A stretch of 64,000 nucleotides of DNA from Peribacillus muralis (GTDB taxonomy: Bacteria; Bacillota; Bacilli; Bacillales; DSM-1321): the NCBI RefSeq assembly GCF_001439925.1, contig NZ_LMBV01000006.1:220-64219 (forward strand), written 5' to 3'. Position numbers and translations under genes: made by a program. The notes beneath the pieces were generated by a model. It did no database searches. It was not told the DNA's origin and saw nothing but the letters and a program-made list of their open reading frames with translations. Numbering within the stretch: position 1 is the stretch's first letter; each line of letters opens with the position of its first letter. Below are positions 8,096 to 15,736 of this stretch, piece after piece.

Positions 8096-8944
8096 GTGAT
8101 ACTTGGAAAGAAACTGCCTGAATTATGGACGCACTTATTGTTGGGCGCTTTTGCAGCCTTGTGCTTGTATGTGTTTTTGCCTACGCTACTGACCATTTAC
8201 AAAGTGATATTCACTGTCATTTTACTGGTGATTTTATCTATCAACCTTGTCTCTATTTTGACAAAAAAAGCAAATTACCTAAAGCTAACGAAGCTCGCCT
8301 TAATGTACTTGAATATTTTCCTGATCATCGCTTGTCTGGTTTTTTATACAACGAAGTTATTGGTTCTGACAGATGCAAACGGCTTGACGAGCATCTTAGG
8401 AGGAAGCACCCTGATGGGCAAGCTCCTTTTCTTCCTTATTTGTTTCCTTCAGCCTATCGTGCTTCCCTTGCCTGAAGTTGTAACGGTTTCTGCTGGCAGT
8501 GCAGTATTCGGGCCATTTACCGCAACATATCTAAGTTTTTTCGGAACTATATCCGGAATAGCCGTCATGTATCTCATAGCACGGATTGGCGGGCAAAAAC
8601 TTGCATTAAAGTTCGTAAAAGAAAAGCACTTGATCAGCTATCAGACATATGTGAAAAAAAATGAAACGGCCATCCTGTTCCTTCTATTTATTATCCCGGT
8701 TCTTCCAGATGAAATCATTTGCCTTGGCGCGGGGATTGGCGGAGTTTCTTTCAGGAGATTCTTCCTGATCGCTTCACTATCAAAGCTAATGACAGCCACA
8801 ACGCTTTCATATTCGGTTGAATTGGCAAAATCCCTCTCCCTGTCAGGGCAAGAATTGTTCTCGATTGTATCACTCACTGCTGGTGGATTGTTTATATTGT
8901 CATGGGGAGTAAAATGGGGGTTAAAGAAAAGAAAAGTAGAATAG
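8096..8944 (+). CDS. VTT-domain (TVP38/DedA-like) membrane protein
   Basis: Integral membrane protein (282 aa) with about seven hydrophobic segments and a VTT/SNARE-associated domain. The diagnostic stretch is GSAVFGPFTATYLSFFGTISG in the middle, followed by FVKEKH and a re-entrant segment around IIPVLPDEIICLGAGIGG. Relatives are lipid scramblase or membrane-homeostasis proteins of unproved substrate. The GTG start follows AAGGAG by 9 bp. It stands alone between asnB and the cyanophycin operon and is transcribed away from asnB's terminator. Confidence 0.75.
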   Translation: MILGKKLPELWTHLLLGAFAALCLYVFLPTLLTIYKVIFTVILLVILSINLVSILTKKANYLKLTKLALMYLNIFLIIACLVFYTTKLLVLTDANGLTSILGGSTLMGKLLFFLICFLQPIVLPLPEVVTVSAGSAVFGPFTATYLSFFGTISGIAVMYLIARIGGQKLALKFVKEKHLISYQTYVKKNETAILFLLFIIPVLPDEIICLGAGIGGVSFRRFFLIASLSKLMTATTLSYSVELAKSLSLSGQELFSIVSLTAGGLFILSWGVKWGLKKRKVE

Positions 8945-9063
8945 CGGCAGGTAACAGGACTATCTTCGTTTTAATGAATCTGGAGAGCAGGGCGCGATGG
9001 CGCCAAGCTTACTTCCGGACCTTCTGCAGTGGAAGTAACGGCCAAATTGTTATTACAAAAATA

Positions 9064-9102
9064 CTGTAGACAAACTCGACATATAATCGAATTTGTCTAC
9101 AG
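9064..9102 (-). terminator. Terminator of the cyanophycin operon (dispersed hairpin)
   Basis: CTGTAGACAAACTCGA pairs with TCGAATTTGTCTACAG with one mismatch. On the minus strand it is followed by TATTTTTG and lies 17 bp past the last stop codon of the operon. Sister hairpins lie at 17779-17810 and 26852-26885. Confidence 0.75.
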
Positions 9103-9118
9103 GTATTTCCACAAACCT

Positions 9119-11641
9119 TTATTTACGCTTTACTGCAATAGGTGTAATATCCAGAACAGCATTCACGACTGAATAATCATCTTTGCTTCCGTCTTTGTAT
9201 CCCCAGAATCCATCCGTCTTTTTTGTCTTTCTGAATGTAAGCTCCACTCCTTTTCCTTGATCAAAAGAATAGGCTTTCACTTCCTTCTCTCCGCTGTTAT
9301 CGACAAGCTGATAAGAAAGGAATTTGCTTAATGTGCCATGCTCCGTTAAAACACCTGAATGAGGAGCTACCTCAAAATCACCATATTCATTTCCTTTTGT
9401 ACGGACTTTATGTTGACTGATTTGAATCTCTTTCGTTCTTAAATCAACGCTGTCCCCTGGTGCGATTGTAGAAAGTAAAATGTTTTTGTATTCGCTTTTT
9501 ATTTTAGGATTGGTGTTCACTTTCGATAAATCAATTACGGTTACCCCTCCGCGGCCGACCACTTCTATCTTCTGCTTGAGATTATTGACAACGATTGCTG
9601 TGTCTTCATCAATCCCATATGACAGCTGATTACGGTCGCCTTTTTCATGTGCCGTTGCTATAAGTCTGCCAAGCCTTGCTTTATTATCGAAATGCTGGTC
9701 GATCAGTCCATTTTGGAAAAAGCCAAGTCCCCGTTCAAGATAGCCCGGTCCGCCTTCTTGCTGCTCCATTCCGTTATACGTGTCTGTAAATCCCTTTGTA
9801 AGTGTTTCCAAGCTACCACCGCCGGCAAGCATGACATCGCTCATAATCGCTGCCCCTGCACTTGTTCCACCTAAAACGGCACCCTTTTCATACATATCCC
9901 AAATCGCTTTTAATGCTTTTGATTCAGACTGATCTGGATTGAATAATGCTTCAGTAATATACGTCTGATCTCCGCCCACAAACCAGATGGCATCAAGGTT
10001 TTTTATTTCGGCAGCGACATCATCACGATTTCTGTTTTCCTTCCAGCTTGATTCATCCACCAGAGTTCCCTTGAAATCATGTGTTGAAATAGGGAGGATT
10101 TTGATATTGTCTTCTTTCAAGCCATACTTTAAAAGATCGTTTTTGAAGGCGTTTGAGGAGCTCAGGCTTCCACTAGCAGCCGAGATGATCCCTACTTTAG
10201 CATCAGCGCCTTCCTTGGTTAACTCAATAAACTTTTTATACACAGCTTCGTTACTTGACCCAAGTGCTCCACCCGCGATGAGTAGATTTCCTTTGATGGT
10301 ACCGCGCTCCGTTCTTTCAGGAAGTGCAAAATTGGATTCTTGATAGTGCTTGAAAGCTTGCTTGTCTTTTTTAAATTGGAGCGAAACAGGAGCAACATCC
10401 ATTTTCACATTCGTGATGGAATAATCATCTTTCTGTCCATCTTGATAGCCCCAAAACCCATTTGTCTGTTCCGTTTTACTAAAGGTTAAGGCAAATCCTG
10501 ATCCTCTGCTGTCGTATAAATAGCTTTTTACGGAGTCAGTGGAAGAATTATCAACAAGCGAATATGACAAATAAGGTTTTAATTTTCCATACGAAGTCAG
10601 AACTCCTGTTGCTTCCAAAGGTTTAAATTGATGGTACTCATTTCCTTTAGTAGCATCTTTTTTTGAATGAATCGTAAAGGATTTTGTCTTCAGATCAATC
10701 TTGTCCCCGGGAGATAAGAGGCTGATGGAGACATTATTGATCTTACCCTTATGTTCTTTTGCTTTACTTGAATCAACAACCGTCACTCCTCCCCTGCCCG
10801 CAATTTCGGCCGTTTTTTCTTGATTGTTGACAATCAACGCGGTATCTTCGTCAATACCATAAGAATTATATTTCTTTTTTTGCTTTTCGTATTTTACGGC
10901 AGTTGCTACTAAGCGCCCGAGTCTTCCTCTTTCATCAAAATGCTGATCGATGATTCCAGATTGGAAGAAACCAAGTCCCTTTTCAATCCGGACAGGCTCG
11001 TACTCTTTGTTTTTTGCGGACTCGGATTTTCCTGTGAATTCACCTTTTAGGCCGCCTAAGCTATCTCCGCCCGTAATCATAACATCACTCATAATTGCCG
11101 CGCCTGCGCTTGTTCCGCCAATGACGGCTCCTTTTCTATACACGTTCCAAATTGCCTCAAGCGCCAACGTACTCTTTCCCTTGGCATCATATAATGTATC
11201 CGTTATCCGAAGTTGGTCGCCTCCAACAAACCAGATGGCTGAAAGATCCTCGATCTGCCTGCCAACTGCTTTGCTGTGGACATTGTTCTTCCACGATTTC
11301 TCATCAAAAACAGTATCACTGAAATCATGATTCGATATCGGCAGGATCTCGATATCCGCCTCTTTGACTCCATATTTCACAAGATCTGCCCTAAATTCCT
11401 TGGAGGATTTCAGAGTTCCGCTCGCAGCCGGAATAATACCGATTTTCGCTTTGTCGACTCCACCGGCGAGTTTAATAAAAGATTCATAGATATCCTTGTT
11501 GCTGCTGCCTAATGAACCTCCTGCAATAACGAGGCTGCCTTTAATTTCTTCCTTAGCGTGAGCGCTAGCCTTTTCTGGTGGCAAAAAACAGACCGATGTT
11601 AGCAATAAGGCCGTAATTGCCGTATTAATGATCCTTTTCAC
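9119..11641 (-). CDS. Secreted tandem cyanophycinase, two S51 domains
   Basis: Two complete cyanophycinase (peptidase S51) domains lie in one 840-aa polypeptide. The GTG at 11641 follows GGGGAGGAG, and a signal peptide ends near SAHA (about residue 28). Each half contains a GGDQ loop, the nucleophile motif GGTSAGAAIMSDVM (Ser near 178 and 594) and DQHF-x6-RLGRL. Each also has a C-terminal extension with FWGY and KDDYS. The halves are offset by about 416 residues, so this is an internal duplication. Cyanophycinase releases beta-Asp-Arg from the Asp/Arg reserve polymer cyanophycin. Both active sites look intact. It is the last gene of the operon, 19 bp after the single-domain cyanophycinase. 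Action on another isoaspartyl polymer is possible. Confidence 0.85.
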   Translation of the reverse strand: MKRIINTAITALLLTSVCFLPPEKASAHAKEEIKGSLVIAGGSLGSSNKDIYESFIKLAGGVDKAKIGIIPAASGTLKSSKEFRADLVKYGVKEADIEILPISNHDFSDTVFDEKSWKNNVHSKAVGRQIEDLSAIWFVGGDQLRITDTLYDAKGKSTLALEAIWNVYRKGAVIGGTSAGAAIMSDVMITGGDSLGGLKGEFTGKSESAKNKEYEPVRIEKGLGFFQSGIIDQHFDERGRLGRLVATAVKYEKQKKKYNSYGIDEDTALIVNNQEKTAEIAGRGGVTVVDSSKAKEHKGKINNVSISLLSPGDKIDLKTKSFTIHSKKDATKGNEYHQFKPLEATGVLTSYGKLKPYLSYSLVDNSSTDSVKSYLYDSRGSGFALTFSKTEQTNGFWGYQDGQKDDYSITNVKMDVAPVSLQFKKDKQAFKHYQESNFALPERTERGTIKGNLLIAGGALGSSNEAVYKKFIELTKEGADAKVGIISAASGSLSSSNAFKNDLLKYGLKEDNIKILPISTHDFKGTLVDESSWKENRNRDDVAAEIKNLDAIWFVGGDQTYITEALFNPDQSESKALKAIWDMYEKGAVLGGTSAGAAIMSDVMLAGGGSLETLTKGFTDTYNGMEQQEGGPGYLERGLGFFQNGLIDQHFDNKARLGRLIATAHEKGDRNQLSYGIDEDTAIVVNNLKQKIEVVGRGGVTVIDLSKVNTNPKIKSEYKNILLSTIAPGDSVDLRTKEIQISQHKVRTKGNEYGDFEVAPHSGVLTEHGTLSKFLSYQLVDNSGEKEVKAYSFDQGKGVELTFRKTKKTDGFWGYKDGSKDDYSVVNAVLDITPIAVKRK

Positions 11642-11660
11642 TTTTACTCCTCCCCGCATC

Positions 11661-12686
11661 TTAATTTCCATATATCGAACCACTTGTTGAACTTAAGGCA
11701 CCATTTTGGGCAGAAAGTTTATAGGAGTATCCATTACTGCTCGTCCATGCCTGAAGATTGAACGTATTACCGGGTCTTAGTTTGACGAGCTCAACATTAT
11801 TTATAGTCAATGGCTTGCCTATGCTGCTTGTAGGAGCGGCCGTTGTTTTCGCCATATATACGGATTGGTTGCTGCCGCCTGGCTGGGCAACTACCTTCGC
11901 CGTTCCGTCCTGTTCGACAAGCAGAGCCGTTTGTTCATTGACAGCAATGCCTTTAGACTGATTCGTCCATCCGTCTGATACATTTCTTGCCATAAACCCT
12001 ATAAATCTTCCCATTCGGTCTCTCTGTTCAAAATGGGTGTCTGTAACCGTACTAGATAAATAGCGATTATTTAGAAAATCTCTTGAAAATGTCATATAGC
12101 GGTTATTCGGATTTGCCAGTGCTTCATCTGAATATACGGAACCATTTTTAGCATCATAAACAAATTGCCCCATAATCGCGAGTCCTGCACTTGTTCCTCC
12201 AATCGGAACATTATTTTGAATATGCTGATTAAGTACATCCTCTAGAGCTGTATTTTTGATGAAATCGACATAATTGAATTGATCTCCTCCGGCAAAAAAG
12301 ACTGCCTCCGCCTTACGCACCTTATCTAACACAAATGAGTCACTTGACGCATATTTGTTGTTCAGCACGATCGTTTCGACTGAATCAAGCTTAGCATTGT
12401 TACTCTGGCCCAAGTCGTAAAGGTATTGGTTATATCCATCCGTTCCTGAAGTACGGAGAACGACAAAATCACCTTGATTTGCTTTTTTGGCCATCCACAG
12501 CATCGCTTCATCTACGTCCGTGCCGCCTCCCATTAAGTTAATGCCATAAGATGTGACAGTCGTTACATTTCCGGTGTTTCCATAGCTGCTATACTGATAG
12601 TCACCGCTTGCAGCATGTGCAACATTCCCTTGGCAATAAAAAGCAAACAAACCTAACATCATACATACCTTCATTAACTGTCCCAT
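11661..12686 (-). CDS. Secreted single-domain cyanophycinase
   Basis: One S51 cyanophycinase domain (341 aa) behind a signal peptide ending near AHAA. It shows FFAGGDQFNYVDF, the nucleophile motif GGTSAGLAIMG and DTHFEQRDRMGRF (DQHF in most family members, here DTHF). It lacks the FWGY extension of the neighbouring tandem protein and is clearly divergent from both its halves, so it is not a recent copy. The start follows GGGAG. Spacing to IadA is 24 bp and to the tandem cyanophycinase 19 bp, which supports one transcript. It probably acts outside the membrane on cyanophycin or a related polymer. Confidence 0.83.
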   Translation of the reverse strand: MGQLMKVCMMLGLFAFYCQGNVAHAASGDYQYSSYGNTGNVTTVTSYGINLMGGGTDVDEAMLWMAKKANQGDFVVLRTSGTDGYNQYLYDLGQSNNAKLDSVETIVLNNKYASSDSFVLDKVRKAEAVFFAGGDQFNYVDFIKNTALEDVLNQHIQNNVPIGGTSAGLAIMGQFVYDAKNGSVYSDEALANPNNRYMTFSRDFLNNRYLSSTVTDTHFEQRDRMGRFIGFMARNVSDGWTNQSKGIAVNEQTALLVEQDGTAKVVAQPGGSNQSVYMAKTTAAPTSSIGKPLTINNVELVKLRPGNTFNLQAWTSSNGYSYKLSAQNGALSSTSGSIYGN

Positions 12687-12710
12687 TCCTATTCGCTCCC
12701 TATCATTCTT

Positions 12711-13886
12711 TTATCTTTCAAATGTCCCTTTAATGATAGGGACACCTCGTTCCACCATCACTTTTCCTCTTGCAATGACCGTATCGATAGCTAACGTATC
12801 TTGATTAAGCAACACGAGATCAGCATCCATCTCCATACCGATTTTCCCTTTACTTTTCAGCTTCAATATACGAGCAGGATTAGATGTGATAACCTGAAGT
12901 GCTGATTCGAGCGGAACACCTTCATCCAATACAGAGTCACGGACCTCGTGGTAAAGAGAAGAAACATTGCCGACTTGCAAACCGGCGAACTCACCGTCTT
13001 GATTAAAATAAGGAAGACTTGCCTGTCCATCCGAGGAGAAAGTAATCTGAGTAATAGGCACCCCACTCTCAAGCATTTGTCGTAACCCGCTACTGCATTT
13101 CACTTCCCCTTCCTCTAGGAATTGAGGGGTGGTGCTTGTCGTTAAGTCTACATACCCCCCTTTTTCTGCATACCGGATCCCCTCTTCGAATAAATCTTGA
13201 TTTCGGTTAATGTGAGTCGGGTGAAAATGATGGATCGGTATATCTGTCTTTTCTGCCATCTCAAAAAGGAGCTGGAGCCTGCGATCACTATCTCCTACAT
13301 GTATTTCCAATATGCCTGCCTTTCCGGTAATTAAACTGCCATTACGAGCTGAAGCCGCTATCTTCGCAAGCTCATCAAGTGTCGGTTCAGAAGATCGATG
13401 GTCGGAGATGGCGATTTCACCTACACCGATTATTTTTTCAATGAAAATCAGATCATCTTCAATTTTGCCCGTCAAGGTTTTCACCGGAATTTGATAAGAG
13501 CCAGAATGGATGTACGCCGTAATTCCCTCTTCATCCAATGCATATGCCTTAGCCAGCAGACTTTCGATCCGTCTTGTTGTTCCATCCGTTCCTAGCACAC
13601 CCACCACTGTTGTAATGCCTGCCATTGTAGCATCCGACAAATTCAATTCCGGAGTGCGTGTCCTAAAGCCTCCTTCCCCGCCGCCTCCGATTAAATGTAC
13701 ATGGGCATCAATAAAACCAGGGACGAGAATTTTCCCCGATCCATCAATTATTTTTACATCAATAGATGAGTTATCCAGCTCAATTTCATCTTGGATATAG
13801 ACTATTTTGCCACCCGCAAGCATCACATCCATCTTCCCAAGATAATGAGGTTCATACACTTCTGCGTTTCTAATTATAGTAATCAA
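12711..13886 (-). CDS. iadA: Isoaspartyl dipeptidase
   Basis: Metal-dependent amidohydrolase (391 aa) that splits beta-aspartyl dipeptides. With cyanophycinase products it would give Asp and Arg. Visible features are the metal motif DAHVHLIGGGGEGG, VGEIAISDHRSS, EIHVGDS, HHFHPTHINR and the catalytic-Asp region FSSDGQAS, in the order and spacing of IadA. It has no signal peptide and so is cytoplasmic. The TTG start at 13886 follows GGAGGAG. It is the second gene of the operon, after the transporter, so imported dipeptide meets it at once. Confidence 0.93.
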   Translation of the reverse strand: MITIIRNAEVYEPHYLGKMDVMLAGGKIVYIQDEIELDNSSIDVKIIDGSGKILVPGFIDAHVHLIGGGGEGGFRTRTPELNLSDATMAGITTVVGVLGTDGTTRRIESLLAKAYALDEEGITAYIHSGSYQIPVKTLTGKIEDDLIFIEKIIGVGEIAISDHRSSEPTLDELAKIAASARNGSLITGKAGILEIHVGDSDRRLQLLFEMAEKTDIPIHHFHPTHINRNQDLFEEGIRYAEKGGYVDLTTSTTPQFLEEGEVKCSSGLRQMLESGVPITQITFSSDGQASLPYFNQDGEFAGLQVGNVSSLYHEVRDSVLDEGVPLESALQVITSNPARILKLKSKGKIGMEMDADLVLLNQDTLAIDTVIARGKVMVERGVPIIKGTFER

Positions 13887-13926
13887 ATTCTCTCCTCCAA
13901 TTGCTCTAAGCTGTTTCTTTACAAGA

Positions 13927-15345
13927 TTAAAATGGTCCGTAATTCATTAAGTGTGCAATTACAACGGCTGCTAAACCAATGAGGTATTGAATGAATACAA
14001 GCGGTAACACCCATTTAGCCCATTTTGTCCATGGAATACCTGCAATCGCGAGTCCTGCCATAAGCGTGCCTGCAGTCGGAAAGATAATATTCCCTATTCC
14101 ATCGGCAAAAGAAAACGAAAGAACTGCCGTCTGTCGAGTAATATCAAGCAAATCCGCCAGCGGCGTCATGATTGGCATCGTCAGCATCGCATGTCCGCTT
14201 CCCGAGGCAAGGATAAAATGGATAATGGCCTGAAAGTTATACATCCCAATTACACTCCAGAAAGCCGGAATATGCTTTAGCGTATCGGAAACCCCATGAA
14301 GCATCGGGTCAATAATATGCCCTTCATTTAAAACAACAAGAGTTGCCCGGGAAACACCAATAATTAAGGCTCCGCCAATTAATAAAGATGAACCATCCAC
14401 AAACGATTTCGCAATCTTATCCGTAGATAATCTGCCGATGACTCCTATGACAATTGTCAAAACTACAAAAAGCGCTGCAATTTCAGTTATATACCATTGA
14501 TATTTAATCACTCCGAAAGCAAGGACCACATAATTCAGTAAAAATGCACCAAGAATGAGCTTGTGTTTCGTTTCAAGTTTCTCGTTAGACTTAAGAAGCA
14601 CGTCAGCTTCTTTCTTGCTGTACTTTCCATAAAATCCTCTTGACGGATCCTTTTTCACCTTCATGGCATGACGATAGACGAATGTTACAGATACCGCATA
14701 AACGATTACGAAAAGCACTAGTCGATACCACATGCCAGAGAACATCGGCAATTCGGAGATCCCTTGAGCAATTCCAACTGTAAACGGGTTCATAACGGCG
14801 GTCGTAAAGCCTGCGGAAGCCCCAAGGATAACAATCGCCGTTCCTGTAAGAACGTCAAAACCAAGCGCAAGCGCCAACGGAATCAATAATGGGATATATG
14901 CGAGTGTTTCCTCTGCCATCCCCATAAGTGAACCGCCAATGGCGAAGAATAGCATCATGCCAGGAATAAGCAGCTTCTCCCGGGTTGCAAGTCTTTTTGC
15001 TAGCGTCGTAATCAATACATTTATCGTCCCAGTGGCGGTTAATACACCAAAGAATCCCCCAATGATCAAAACGAAGAAGATAATATTAGCTGCTTCAACC
15101 AATCCAGTATGAAGTGCTTTAACCGCTCCAAATGGACTTACCGGGGTTTGGTCGGCCGTTTTGTAAGTATCCGGGTCGATTTCGGTCCTTCCGTCAACCT
15201 CGACGCGTCCATAATCTCCTGCAGGCAACACATACGTTAATAAAGTTGCGATGACCAAAACACCCAGAAGTAATGCAAATACATTAATTTTCCATTCTTT
15301 TTTTCTTTTTCCTTCTGGTTGATAAGTTGTCTCGACTTGAGCCAT
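13927..15345 (-). CDS. YfcC-family transporter, likely beta-Asp-Arg uptake
   Basis: Polytopic permease (472 aa, about 12 membrane segments) of the YfcC / C4-dicarboxylate anaerobic carrier superfamily. Features include LTYVLPAGDYGR after the first segment, GMAEETLAYIPLLIPLALALG and a C-terminal SGSGHAMLTMPIMTPLADLL. Relatives move dicarboxylates, amino acids or aminoacyl conjugates. As first gene of the cyanophycinase-IadA operon it most likely imports beta-Asp-Arg dipeptide, though arginine exchange is an alternative. The ATG follows GGGGAG. Transcription probably starts from the sigma-54 promoter at 15454-15469, giving a leader of about 100 nt. Confidence 0.85.
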   Translation of the reverse strand: MAQVETTYQPEGKRKKEWKINVFALLLGVLVIATLLTYVLPAGDYGRVEVDGRTEIDPDTYKTADQTPVSPFGAVKALHTGLVEAANIIFFVLIIGGFFGVLTATGTINVLITTLAKRLATREKLLIPGMMLFFAIGGSLMGMAEETLAYIPLLIPLALALGFDVLTGTAIVILGASAGFTTAVMNPFTVGIAQGISELPMFSGMWYRLVLFVIVYAVSVTFVYRHAMKVKKDPSRGFYGKYSKKEADVLLKSNEKLETKHKLILGAFLLNYVVLAFGVIKYQWYITEIAALFVVLTIVIGVIGRLSTDKIAKSFVDGSSLLIGGALIIGVSRATLVVLNEGHIIDPMLHGVSDTLKHIPAFWSVIGMYNFQAIIHFILASGSGHAMLTMPIMTPLADLLDITRQTAVLSFSFADGIGNIIFPTAGTLMAGLAIAGIPWTKWAKWVLPLVFIQYLIGLAAVVIAHLMNYGPF

Positions 15346-15453
15346 TAAGCTTCTCCCCTTTTCTGATTCATTCAGCTAGTAAATGATACTTCCCCGTCTT
15401 CCACAGTTCTCCTTTTCTATAATTTGAGAAATAAACATTTGTAAAACTAACAA

Positions 15454-15469
15454 TGCAAAAAACATGCCA
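15454..15469 (-). promoter_or_regulatory. Sigma-54 (-24/-12) promoter of the cyanophycin operon
   Basis: Read on the minus strand, TGGCAT-N5-TTGCA differs from the consensus TGGCAC-N5-TTGCA at one base. GG and GC have the required spacing. It faces the transporter gene, about 110 bp upstream of its start, and lies next to a divergent sigma-54 activator gene. Confidence 0.85.
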
Positions 15470-15530
15470 ACGAATAAGGCGAATGCTAGATGGGAGTCTA
15501 AAAGACGCAGAAGTGGCACAGGTGCGGGAG

Positions 15531-15570
15531 ATGAAAGTATACAGAAAGATACTCGTCTGTATACTTTCAT
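15531..15570. promoter_or_regulatory. Candidate enhancer (UAS) for the sigma-54 activator
   Basis: ATGAAAGTATACAG and CTGTATACTTTCAT are perfect 14-bp inverted repeats around a 12-bp spacer. The site lies about 60-100 bp upstream of the sigma-54 promoter's -24 box, a usual position for an enhancer-binding protein. A transcript hairpin is the alternative, but no gene reads through here to use it. Confidence 0.75.
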
Positions 15571-15736
15571 AGTTTTTCAATCGCTGCATGTAACTTTAGG
15601 TGAAAAAATAAGAAAATTTAGAAATATCATTCTAAAAGCTGATATGATAATGAATAACAATAGATTACTGGTCTAAATTGGTTCATACATCGTACTAAAA
15701 TAAAACCAATTCAACCAAAGAAAGGTAAGGACCTTA

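Noticed and set aside
15514-15519. TGGCAC on the + strand, a -24 half-site pointing at the activator gene
   Set aside because: No TTGC follows at the right spacing (the next bases are AGGTGCGGGAG), so it is not a sigma-54 promoter.
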